Shown in pieces: positions 1 to 5,846 of a stretch of DNA of 9,928 bases. Position numbers and translations under genes: made by a program. A model generated the notes under the pieces. That model was not told the DNA's origin. It did no database searches and worked only from the letters and a program-made list of their open reading frames with translations. The stretch is taken from NCBI GenBank assembly GCA_029007475.1, contig JAQXHW010000049.1, positions 1 to 9,928 on the forward strand, given 5' to 3'. The DNA is from Oscillospiraceae bacterium (GTDB lineage Bacteria > Bacillota > Clostridia > Oscillospirales > Acutalibacteraceae). The stretch's first letter is position 1. Each line of letters opens with the position of its first letter.

Positions 1-1113
1 GCTCCTACTGAAATACTTGCCAATCAGCATTTTGCGACTCTATCAAAGCTCTTTGAGGATACGGATATTAGGCTTGAGCTTTTAACAGGAGCACTCTCGG
101 CCTCAAAGAAAAAAGAAGTGAGGGAGAGGATTAAAAGGGGAGAGGCTCAGATTGTTGTGGGTACTCATGCCTTAATTACCGAGCAAACCGTTTTCGAAAA
201 TCTTGCTCTTGCTATAACCGACGAGCAGCACCGCTTCGGCGTCTCTCAGCGGGCAAAGCTGCTTGCGAAAGGCGAGTCGCCGCATCTTTTGGTCATGAGT
301 GCAACTCCCATACCGAGAACCCTTGCTCTAATTATTTACGGCGACCTGGATATCTCAATAATTGACGAAATCCCCCCGGGACGCAGTCCCGTTAAGACCA
401 TGCTTATAAATTCCGAGAAGCGATATAAAGCTTACGGCTTCATTAAGGACGAGATTGATAAGGGCAACCGCGCATATATCGTCTGTCCTTTGGTTGAGGA
501 GGACGAAAACTCCGACCTTGCCGCCGCTGAGGAATATGCCGCAGAGCTGATGCTCACAGAGTTTTCTCAGTATCCGGTTGGAATTATTCATGGCAAGATG
601 AAGTACGCGGAAAAAGAAAAAGCCATGAGGAATTTTGCACAGGGCGTCACAAAGCTGCTGATAGCAACTACTGTAATTGAGGTAGGAGTTGATGTACCCG
701 AAGCTACTGTAATGATGATTGAAAATGCAGAGCGTTTCGGACTTTCTCAGCTTCATCAGCTCAGGGGACGTGTGGGCAGAGGAAAGGCAAAATCGTATTG
801 TATCCTCCTTTCCGACAACAGCGGCGAAAAGACTCTCGACAGACTCTCCGTAATGTGCTCAACAACGGACGGCTTCAAGATTGCCGATGAGGATTTAAGG
901 CAAAGAGGTCCCGGAGATTTCTTCGGAGAAAGACAGCACGGACTACCGAAGCTGAACATAGCTGATTTTTCCGATATGGACGGAGTTGCCCTTTCTCAGC
1001 AAATCGCCGAGGAGATTTTAACTGACAGCCCCGATTTGTCCGATGAAAAATATAGGGGACTGAGGGGCGCAATCCGCAGACTTTTTGACTCCGCCGATTC
1101 CCGAATGAATTAA
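1..1113 (+). CDS. recG: ATP-dependent DNA helicase RecG, C-terminal part (5' end outside window)
   Basis: RecG unwinds branched DNA, reversing stalled forks and migrating Holliday junctions. The open frame runs from base 1 with no start, giving 370 residues. The first codons read APTEILANQH, the helicase motif Ia of RecG, so roughly the first 300 residues (wedge/OB domain and Walker A) lie upstream; family members are about 680 residues. Visible motifs, numbered from the window edge: DEQH box DEQHRFG (74-80), motif III SATPIPRTLAL (100-110), motif V TVIEVGVDVP (224-233), motif VI QLRGRVGRG (253-261), and the RecG-typical segment DLRQRGPGDFFGERQHG (about 298-314). An internal ATG is not needed; the GTG at 118 is just an internal codon. 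It ends with TAA and faces the nifU operon convergently. No defect is seen in the visible part. Confidence 0.97.
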   Translation, partial: APTEILANQHFATLSKLFEDTDIRLELLTGALSASKKKEVRERIKRGEAQIVVGTHALITEQTVFENLALAITDEQHRFGVSQRAKLLAKGESPHLLVMSATPIPRTLALIIYGDLDISIIDEIPPGRSPVKTMLINSEKRYKAYGFIKDEIDKGNRAYIVCPLVEEDENSDLAAAEEYAAELMLTEFSQYPVGIIHGKMKYAEKEKAMRNFAQGVTKLLIATTVIEVGVDVPEATVMMIENAERFGLSQLHQLRGRVGRGKAKSYCILLSDNSGEKTLDRLSVMCSTTDGFKIADEDLRQRGPGDFFGERQHGLPKLNIADFSDMDGVALSQQIAEEILTDSPDLSDEKYRGLRGAIRRLFDSADSRMN

Positions 1114-1185
1114 TTTTAGCTTTTCGTAAAGAAACGTGGTTTTTCGAAAAAAAAAGCGAAAAGACTGACGATAATAATTGCAAAG

Positions 1186-1228
1186 AAAAACACCTGATGC
1201 GACCGAAATCACATCAGGTGCAGTTTTT
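1186..1228. terminator. Bidirectional intrinsic terminator between convergent recG and nifU
   Basis: A perfect 9-bp stem CACCTGATG (1191-1199) / CATCAGGTG (1212-1220) encloses a 12-nt loop. Reading the minus strand, the stem is followed at once by TTTTTCTTTG, a good U-tract placed 22 nt past the nifU stop. Reading the plus strand, CAG and then TTTTT (1224-1228) follow, so it can also stop recG transcripts, probably a little less tightly. The position between two convergent genes fits a shared terminator. Confidence 0.85.
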
Positions 1229-1242
1229 ATTTTGGAGCTTTA

Positions 1243-1689
1243 TCAGCCGCAGCTTTCACAGCCGCAGCCGTGCTCGTGGTCACATTCAGCAATAACTCCA
1301 ATAATGGGAGTGGGGTCGATGCCCTGCTTTGTGTAGTAGTCAGCGAGAGCGGCTTTGATAGCCTGCTCAGCCAAAACAGAGCAGTGTACCTTTACCGGGG
1401 GAAGTCCGTCGAGAGCTTCCATAACCGCTTTGTTGGTGAGCTTGAGTGCCTCGTCGATTGTCTTGCCGCGAATAAGCTCAGTAGCCATGGAGCTTGTGGC
1501 AATAGCCGCACCGCAGCCGAAGGTCTTGAACTTGCAATCGGTGATTACGTTGCCCTCAACCTTGATGTACATTCTCATAATATCTCCGCACTTGGAGTTA
1601 CCAACCTCGCCAATGCCGGAAGCATCGGGAATTTCGCCTACGTTTCTGGGGTTAGCGAAATGGTCCATTACTTTTTCGGAATAAGCCAT
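1243..1689 (-). CDS. nifU: Fe-S cluster assembly scaffold protein, NifU/IscU N-terminal type
   Basis: The scaffold receives persulfide sulfur from the cysteine desulfurase and assembles [2Fe-2S] or [4Fe-4S] clusters in the cytoplasm. The 148-residue protein is a single NifU N-terminal domain. The three ligand cysteines are present: Cys34 in GNSKCGD with Asp36, Cys59 in FKTFGCGAAIATSS, and Cys103 in KVHCSVLAEQA. An LPPVK motif sits at 96-100, which in E. coli IscU binds the HscA chaperone. The last 13 residues form a Cys/His-rich tail (C136, H138, H140, C142, C144, C147) beyond the usual fold. It lacks the central ferredoxin and C-terminal Nfu domains of full-length nitrogen-fixation NifU, so it works like IscU. 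The start has GGAGGA five nt upstream. It lies 14 nt after nifS, so the two are co-transcribed and probably co-translated. Read-through is limited by the terminator just beyond its stop. Confidence 0.95.
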   Translation of the reverse strand: MAYSEKVMDHFANPRNVGEIPDASGIGEVGNSKCGDIMRMYIKVEGNVITDCKFKTFGCGAAIATSSMATELIRGKTIDEALKLTNKAVMEALDGLPPVKVHCSVLAEQAIKAALADYYTKQGIDPTPIIGVIAECDHEHGCGCESCG

Positions 1690-1703
1690 ATATATCCTCC
1701 TGA

Positions 1704-2882
1704 TTAGTTATTTTCGTTATTTATTTTATCCCAAAGGGGAGAGAAGCTTCTGAGATAGTTTACAATTTCGGGAACTACCTTGAGAAGATAGTCGATATCC
1801 TCCTCGGTATTGTCGTCCGAGAATGAGAGCCTGAGACTTCCGTGAGCAATCTCGTGAGGAAGACCTAAGGCAAGCAGAACGTGACTGGGGTCGAGACTGC
1901 CAGAAGTACAGGCAGAGCCTGAGGATGCGCTTACACCTGCAAGGTCAAGTCTAAGCAGGAGACTTTCGCCTTCGATACCCTCAAAGCACATATTCACGTT
2001 GCCGGGGAGTCTGTGTTCTTTGCTTCCGTTAAGACGGGAACGTTCAATTTTAAGAAGTCCGGATATGAGCCTGTCCCTCATTTTAGTGAGTCTTTCGGCT
2101 CTTTCACTCATTGTGGATATTGCAAGCTCCAAAGCCGTTGAAAGACCTACGATACCTGCAACATTTTCGGTACCTGCACGGCGTGAACGCTCCTGTGCGC
2201 CACCCTCGATGAGATTGGCAACTCTTACGCCTTTACGGATGTATAAAGCGCCGCAGCCCTTAGGACCGTGGAACTTATGAGCTGTCAGAGACATAAGGTC
2301 GATATAGTCGTCCTGCACGTTTACGGGAACGTTTCCAATAGCCTGAACTGCGTCGGTGTGGAAAAGTACCCCTGCCTCGCGGCATATTTTACCTATTTCG
2401 GAAATAGGCTGAACTGTGCCGATTTCGTTGTTTGCGTACATGATTGTAACTAAAGCGGTTTCGGCCTTAATTGCCGCCTTAACGTCCTCGGGTTTTACCA
2501 AGCCGTCGGAATATACGTCAAGGTAGGTGATTTCAAACCCCTCTTTTTTGAGAGCCTCGCAGACATGAAGAACTGCGTGGTGCTCAAATTTAGAGGTAAT
2601 GATGTGGTTTTTTCCCTTAGCCTTCAGAAGCCTGCAAACGCCCTTAATTGCCCAGTTATCACTCTCGGAGCCGCCTGAGGTAAAGTAAACCTCATTTGCG
2701 CTTTCTGCGCCGATGAGCCGTGCGATGTTAGCTCTTGCTTCTTCTACCGCTTCCTTAGCCTGTGAGCCAATGCGGTAAAGGCTTGAGGGATTGCCGTAAA
2801 CCTCAGTAAGATAGGGCATCATAGCCTCTAAAACCTTAGGTGACAGGGCGGTGGTTGCCGCGTTGTCTGCGTAAATCTGCAT
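1704..2882 (-). CDS. nifS: Cysteine desulfurase, NifS/IscS family (group I)
   Basis: This PLP enzyme converts cysteine to alanine and carries the released sulfur as a persulfide for Fe-S assembly and possibly tRNA thiolation. It is 392 residues, typical of the family. Visible landmarks: N-terminal YADNAATT (4-11), FTSGGSESDNWAI (67-79), His101 that stacks on PLP, Asp177 and Gln180 in HTDAVQ, the PLP Schiff-base Lys203 in SLTAHKFHGPKG, RAGTENV (235-241), and the catalytic loop SSGSACTSGSLDPSHVL (320-336) with Cys325. The long SGSACTSG loop marks it as group I (NifS-like) rather than SufS. The start is supported by AAGGAG eight nt upstream. It sits 27 nt after rnhA and 14 nt before the scaffold gene. 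Its direct partner is almost certainly that scaffold; no iscR, mnmA or suf gene is visible in the window. Confidence 0.96.
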   Translation of the reverse strand: MQIYADNAATTALSPKVLEAMMPYLTEVYGNPSSLYRIGSQAKEAVEEARANIARLIGAESANEVYFTSGGSESDNWAIKGVCRLLKAKGKNHIITSKFEHHAVLHVCEALKKEGFEITYLDVYSDGLVKPEDVKAAIKAETALVTIMYANNEIGTVQPISEIGKICREAGVLFHTDAVQAIGNVPVNVQDDYIDLMSLTAHKFHGPKGCGALYIRKGVRVANLIEGGAQERSRRAGTENVAGIVGLSTALELAISTMSERAERLTKMRDRLISGLLKIERSRLNGSKEHRLPGNVNMCFEGIEGESLLLRLDLAGVSASSGSACTSGSLDPSHVLLALGLPHEIAHGSLRLSFSDDNTEEDIDYLLKVVPEIVNYLRSFSPLWDKINNENN

Positions 2883-2909
2883 ATATATTTCTCCTTAAAG
2901 CAAATAAAC

Positions 2910-3347
2910 TTACATAAATTTTTGAGACTGCGCTACTGCCAAGCGGTCGCATCTCTCGTTTTCGGGGTGTCCTGCGTGCCCCCTTACCCAGTTGATTTTT
3001 ACATCATGAACATCACAGAGCCTTAAAAGTCTCTCCCATAAATCGGGATTGAGTGCGGGGTCTTTTTTGTTTCGCATCCAGCCGTTTTTTTGCCAATTCT
3101 TCGCCCAGCCACGCTCAAGTGCGTTACAGACGTACTGAGAGTCGGAGTAAAGGATAACCCGACAGGGTTCCTTTAACAGCTCCAAAGCGCTTATGACAGC
3201 CAAAAGCTCCATGCGATTGTTGGTGGTGTTTTCCTCACCGCCGGATATTTCCTTTTCAGTGCCCTTGTACCTGAGAATAGCGCCCCAGCCGCCGGGACCG
3301 GGATTTCCTGAGCAGGCACCGTCGGTAAATATTTCCACCTGTTTCAA
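2910..3347 (-). CDS. rnhA: Ribonuclease HI
   Basis: RNase HI cleaves the RNA strand of RNA/DNA hybrids, clearing R-loops and primers. The active-site set is complete. Numbered from the TTG start, it is Asp9 in IFTDGACSGNPGPGGWG, Glu47 in TTNNRMELLA, Asp69 in LYSDSQYV, His124 in WVRGHAGH and Asp134 in ENERCDRLA. The Trp/Lys-rich handle (about 81-95) of the E. coli-type enzyme is present. I chose TTG at 3347 over an in-frame GTG at 3356. AAAGGAG at 3362-3356 lies 8 nt before the TTG but overlaps the GTG, and starting at TTG gives MKQVEIFTDG, close to the E. coli N-terminus MLKQVEIFTDG. The protein is 145 residues, normal for the family. It is the first gene of the operon with nifS and nifU and is transcribed divergently from rnjA. 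Confidence 0.95.
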   Translation of the reverse strand: MKQVEIFTDGACSGNPGPGGWGAILRYKGTEKEISGGEENTTNNRMELLAVISALELLKEPCRVILYSDSQYVCNALERGWAKNWQKNGWMRNKKDPALNPDLWERLLRLCDVHDVKINWVRGHAGHPENERCDRLAVAQSQKFM

Positions 3348-3355
3348 AAGCGGCA

Positions 3356-3362
3356 CTCCTTT
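3356..3362 (-). promoter_or_regulatory. rnhA ribosome binding site that decides the TTG start
   Basis: The minus strand reads AAAGGAG followed by eight bases (TGCCGCTT) and then TTG AAA CAG GTG GAA. The alternative GTG shares its G with the Shine-Dalgarno itself, leaving no spacer, so it can hardly be used. The later in-frame GTG (codon 4 from the TTG) would need a spacer of 17 nt. Confidence 0.75.
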
Positions 3363-3416
3363 AGTGTTTGATGAAGTCTTTGAGCCAAAACTTTAGTTCA
3401 AAATCAACCACCCTAT

Positions 3417-3444
3417 ATTATAACACTAAAAAATCCTTTTGCAA
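3417..3444 (-). promoter_or_regulatory. Probable sigma-A promoter for rnhA-nifS-nifU
   Basis: On the minus strand a perfect -10 TATAAT (3422-3417) is preceded by TGT, an extended -10. A weaker -35 TTGCAA (3444-3439, 4 of 6 consensus bases) lies 16 bp further upstream. A start near 3410 would give a leader of about 60 nt before the TTG codon. The AT-rich sequence gives some chance of random matches, but the extended -10 and position are good. Confidence 0.65.
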
Positions 3445-3463
3445 CCATATTGTACCCATAATT

Positions 3464-3487
3464 TGAGAATTTTTCATGAATTTCTCA
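3464..3487. repeat. Imperfect AT-rich palindrome, candidate operator
   Basis: TGAGAA (3464-3469) and TTCTCA (3482-3487) are perfect inverted arms around a centre containing TTCATGAA (3473-3480). The site lies between the divergent promoters, centred about 65 bp upstream of the predicted rnhA start. It could bind a dimeric regulator acting on either operon. It matches no operator I recognise (not the IscR type), and AT-rich sequence makes chance palindromes common. Confidence 0.3.
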
Positions 3488-3539
3488 TTATCTCATAAAT
3501 CTTGCGAAAGTTGTCAATAATAAAATATACCCTTTGATT

Positions 3540-3548
3540 TGCTATAAT
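3540..3548 (+). promoter_or_regulatory. Possible upstream extended -10 promoter for rnjA
   Basis: TGC followed by TATAAT (3543-3548) is a perfect extended -10. No good -35 lies at 16-18 bp; TTGTCA at 3511-3516 is too far. A second TATAAT occurs at 3559-3564. A start near 3556 would give a leader of about 235 nt. The local AT-richness lowers confidence. Confidence 0.4.
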
Positions 3549-3589
3549 TATGATAATATATAATTTCATATAATAATTGCCGACTTGCC

Positions 3590-3618
3590 TTGACATAGTA
3601 AGCATAAAAAGGTAAAAT
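3590..3618 (+). promoter_or_regulatory. Strong sigma-A promoter for the rnjA operon
   Basis: A perfect -35 TTGACA (3590-3595) is followed after exactly 17 bp by -10 TAAAAT (3613-3618, 5 of 6 consensus bases). The predicted start near 3625 leaves an untranslated leader of about 165 nt before the rnjA GTG. This is the best promoter in the window and probably drives rnjA, gdpP, rplI, dnaB and tilS together. Confidence 0.8.
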
Positions 3619-3635
3619 AAAGTGATTAATTATGT

Positions 3636-3787
3636 TAGGGCAGTAGGCTCATTTGAGTATGCTAAGATTTTAATATTGACTTTATAAGCGGAGAGTACCG
3701 CTTTATATACTTTACATATAAGCCCTATATCCGCGGTTTTCTGCTCAGAGAAAATTGCCAAAGGGCAAAATTTTAAGAAACGGAGGG
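3636..3787 (+). promoter_or_regulatory. Potentially structured 5' leader of rnjA
   Basis: By eye the leader folds into a three-way junction. A closing stem TAGGGC (3636-3641) / GCCCTA (3722-3727) encloses two arms. The first is 3642-3650 / 3655-3663 (AGTAGGCTC with GAGTATGCT, one mismatch and two G-U pairs). The second is AAGCGG (3686-3691) / CCGCTT (3698-3703), extendable by three A-T pairs past one bulge. Further down are TTTTCT (3737-3742) / AGAAAA (3749-3754) and TTGCC (3755-3759) / GGCAA (3764-3768). The closing-stem 3' arm CCCT (3723-3726) can instead pair with AGGG (3784-3787) in the rnjA Shine-Dalgarno. This suggests translational control, but it is drawn by hand from one sequence and matches no riboswitch I recognise. 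Confidence 0.35.
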
Positions 3788-3792
3788 TCGTT

Positions 3793-5778
3793 GTGTCACA
3801 GAAAAACAACGCGAATAAGATTAAGAAGCCTCAGGACCAAAGCTACTTTGAGAAGCCCAAGGCTCAGAAATTCAAGGCGGCAAAATCGAGAAAGCCTCAG
3901 CCTAAATCAAACAAGCCCATGGATATGGAGCTTGAGGTAATTACTCCTTCTGCTCCTGTGAAAAACGTCAGACAGAAAAATCGCTCTCAAAGCTATAAGG
4001 AGTACGCAAAGAATCACGGAGAAATCCCTAAAAAACAGGAGAACGGCAAAAAAAATAACTACAAGGGCAACTCAAAAAAGAACTATTATAACAAGGCTAA
4101 AAATCAGGAATCTCAGAATAAGCCTCCGGTAAGAATTGCATTTTTAGGCGGTCTTAATGAGATTGGAAAAAACATGACGCTCTTTGAATGTATGGGGGAT
4201 ATGGTACTGCTTGACTGCGGTATGGCATTTCCTGACGGCGATATGCTGGGCGTTGACCTTGTTATCCCTGATTTCTCTTATGTTATTGAGAATAAGGATA
4301 AGCTCAGGGGTATTGTAATCACTCACGCCCATGAGGACCATATCGGCGGTCTGCCTTATCTTCTCTCAAATGTGAACGTTCCAATCTACTCAACCTCTTT
4401 AACTAACGGAATTATCGGTAATAAGCTCCGTGAGCACAGTCTTCCGAAGCCTGCCGAGCTCAATGAAGTAAAGGCAGGACAGAGAATTCGCTTAGGCTGT
4501 ATTGAAGTTGAGTTTATACACGTTAACCATTCAATCCCCGATGCCGTTGGCGTAGCACTTCATACTCCCGGCGGTACTATTGTTCACACAGGTGACTTCA
4601 AGGTTGACTATACTCCCACCTGGGGTAAGCCTATTGACCTATCGACCTTTGCTCGCTTAGGTGACGAGGGTGTGCTTTGCCTTATGGCTGACAGCACCAA
4701 CGCTTCCCGTCCCGGTAATACTCCTACCGAGAGAACTGTTTCCGACAGCTTCGATAACCTTTTTAAGAAAGCCGCTAACAAGAGGATAATAATTGCAACC
4801 TTCGCTTCAAACGTAGGACGTGTTCAGCAGATTATTAACTGTGCCCATAAATACGGCAGAAAGGTTGCCTTCTCCGGCAGAAGCATGATTAACTATATGT
4901 CCGTGGCAACCGAGCTTGGATATCTCGAAATTCCCGAGGGACTTCTTATTGATATTGATATGCTGTCCCGCTATACTCCCGAGCAAACCGTGCTTATCAC
5001 CACAGGCTCACAGGGTGAGCCTATGTCGGCGCTTTCAAGAATGGCATATTCCGACCATAGAAAGGTCTCCGTAGGCGAGGGAGATTGTATTATTATTTCG
5101 GCAAACCCGATCCCCGGTAACGAGCGTACAGTCGGAAACGTAGTAGATGAGCTTCTCAAAAGGGGCTGCGAGGTTATCTACGAATCCATGTATGAGGTAC
5201 ACGTATCGGGTCATGCCTGCCGGGAGGAGCTTAAAATTATTCAGTGCTTAACAAAGCCTAAATATTTTATTCCCGTACACGGCGAGCAGAAGCACCTAAG
5301 AAGTCACAGAGAATTAGCTGTCTCTATGGGTGTTCCCAAAGAAAATGTGTATATCGGTGACGTAGGTAAGGCTGTTGAGCTTACCGACAGCTATATTAAA
5401 GAGGTCGAAAATGTACCTGCAGGAAAGGTATTTGTTGACGGTTTGGGTGTAGGCGACGTAGGAAGCATCGTGCTTCGCGACAGAAAGCACTTAGGTCAGG
5501 ACGGACTTATTATTGTTGTTGCATCCTTAGATGTTTACGACGGACACGTTATCAGCGGTCCCGATATTGTTTCCCGCGGTTTTGTATATGTTAAGGAAAG
5601 CGAAAACCTACTTGATGAAATTCGCAGGGTGAGCCGCGAAACTCTTGAGGACTGCGCCAATAAAAATGTCGGCGAATGGTCTGTTATAAAGAACAGAATC
5701 AAAGATGCGGTATCTGCTCTTATAAGCGAGCGCACAGGCCGCTATCCCATGATTCTCCCGATTTTAATGGAAGTTTAG
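3793..5778 (+). CDS. rnjA: Ribonuclease J with basic N-terminal extension
   Basis: RNase J is a metallo-beta-lactamase/beta-CASP enzyme with 5'-3' exo- and endonuclease activity in mRNA decay and rRNA maturation. The core begins near residue 112 (PVRIAFLGGLNEIGKNM). The zinc motif HAHEDH is at 178-183 (His178, His180, Asp182, His183), with His246 in VNHSIPDA and Asp268 in HTGDFK. The beta-CASP region includes SGRSM (361-365), TTGSQGEP (403-410), VSGHA (471-475) and IPVHGEQ (493-499), followed by the C-terminal domain. All catalytic residues are present. At 661 residues it exceeds the usual roughly 555; the excess is a low-complexity N-terminus (1-110) with 26 Lys, 3 Arg, 15 Asn and 10 Gln, likely disordered and RNA-binding. 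The start is GTG, with GGAGG six nt upstream. The gene opens the plus-strand operon, 68 nt before gdpP. RNase J1 versus J2 cannot be separated by sight, but the intact active site favours the active type. Confidence 0.95.
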   Translation: MSQKNNANKIKKPQDQSYFEKPKAQKFKAAKSRKPQPKSNKPMDMELEVITPSAPVKNVRQKNRSQSYKEYAKNHGEIPKKQENGKKNNYKGNSKKNYYNKAKNQESQNKPPVRIAFLGGLNEIGKNMTLFECMGDMVLLDCGMAFPDGDMLGVDLVIPDFSYVIENKDKLRGIVITHAHEDHIGGLPYLLSNVNVPIYSTSLTNGIIGNKLREHSLPKPAELNEVKAGQRIRLGCIEVEFIHVNHSIPDAVGVALHTPGGTIVHTGDFKVDYTPTWGKPIDLSTFARLGDEGVLCLMADSTNASRPGNTPTERTVSDSFDNLFKKAANKRIIIATFASNVGRVQQIINCAHKYGRKVAFSGRSMINYMSVATELGYLEIPEGLLIDIDMLSRYTPEQTVLITTGSQGEPMSALSRMAYSDHRKVSVGEGDCIIISANPIPGNERTVGNVVDELLKRGCEVIYESMYEVHVSGHACREELKIIQCLTKPKYFIPVHGEQKHLRSHRELAVSMGVPKENVYIGDVGKAVELTDSYIKEVENVPAGKVFVDGLGVGDVGSIVLRDRKHLGQDGLIIVVASLDVYDGHVISGPDIVSRGFVYVKESENLLDEIRRVSRETLEDCANKNVGEWSVIKNRIKDAVSALISERTGRYPMILPILMEV

Positions 5779-5792
5779 TGTCTGAAACTAAA

Positions 5793-5820
5793 GCGAGGCG
5801 GAGTTTTTACACCGCCTTGC
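5793..5820 (+). other. Intercistronic hairpin between rnjA and gdpP
   Basis: GCGAGGCGG (5793-5801) pairs with CCGCCTTGC (5812-5820) over nine positions, one of them G-U, with a 10-nt loop. No U-tract follows (AATAAAGAC), so it does not look like an intrinsic terminator. It may act as a processing or stability element between the two cistrons. It ends 13 nt before the gdpP ribosome binding site. Confidence 0.55.
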
Positions 5821-5846
5821 AATAAAGACAAAAGGAGGGTATAAGT

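Larger units (their letters stand above)
3348..3792. other. Divergent intergenic control region between rnhA and rnjA
   Basis: These 445 nt hold no convincing gene. The half nearer rnhA contains the rnhA ribosome binding site, a short leader and a minus-strand promoter. The middle is AT-rich and contains an imperfect palindrome and plus-strand promoter elements. The last roughly 165 nt form a potentially structured leader for rnjA. The small plus-strand open frames crossing this region lack ribosome binding sites and recognisable composition. No tRNA, T-box or known riboswitch consensus was recognised by eye. Confidence 0.8.

Noticed and set aside
355..756. 133-residue open frame on the minus strand inside recG
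   Set aside because: It lies wholly antisense to a well conserved helicase segment, has no recognisable domain and no supporting context; it is a coding shadow.
1120..1163. CTTTTCG (1120-1126) / CGAAAAG (1157-1163) pairing right after recG, as a second terminator
   Set aside because: The arms are weak, 30 nt apart and A/T-rich, with no T-tract after the stem on the plus strand; the hairpin at 1191-1220 is a far better terminator.
875..1212. Minus-strand open frames covering the recG end and the following gap
   Set aside because: They overlap recG and the AT-rich gap, have no domain similarity I can recognise, and are not part of the downstream nifU operon, which ends at the terminator.
1270..1707. 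145-residue plus-strand open frame across the nifU gene
   Set aside because: It is antisense to a fully conserved Fe-S scaffold and has no family features; the overlapping frame at 1355-1684 is likewise a shadow.
3360..3430. TTTAGTG (3360-3366) and CACTAAA (3424-3430) as an inverted repeat
   Set aside because: The 7-base arms are AT-rich and 57 nt apart, and one overlaps the promoter spacer, so they cannot both lie in the rnhA transcript. Chance is the simplest explanation.
3676..3711. TTGACT (3676-3681) with TATACT (3706-3711) as a third rnjA promoter
   Set aside because: The spacing is 24 bp, outside the workable range, and the sequence between them is better read as the arm of a leader hairpin.
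3755..3940. 61-residue plus-strand open frame overlapping the rnjA start
   Set aside because: It covers the lysine-rich 5' end of rnjA in another frame, lacks a good ribosome binding site and resembles no protein family.
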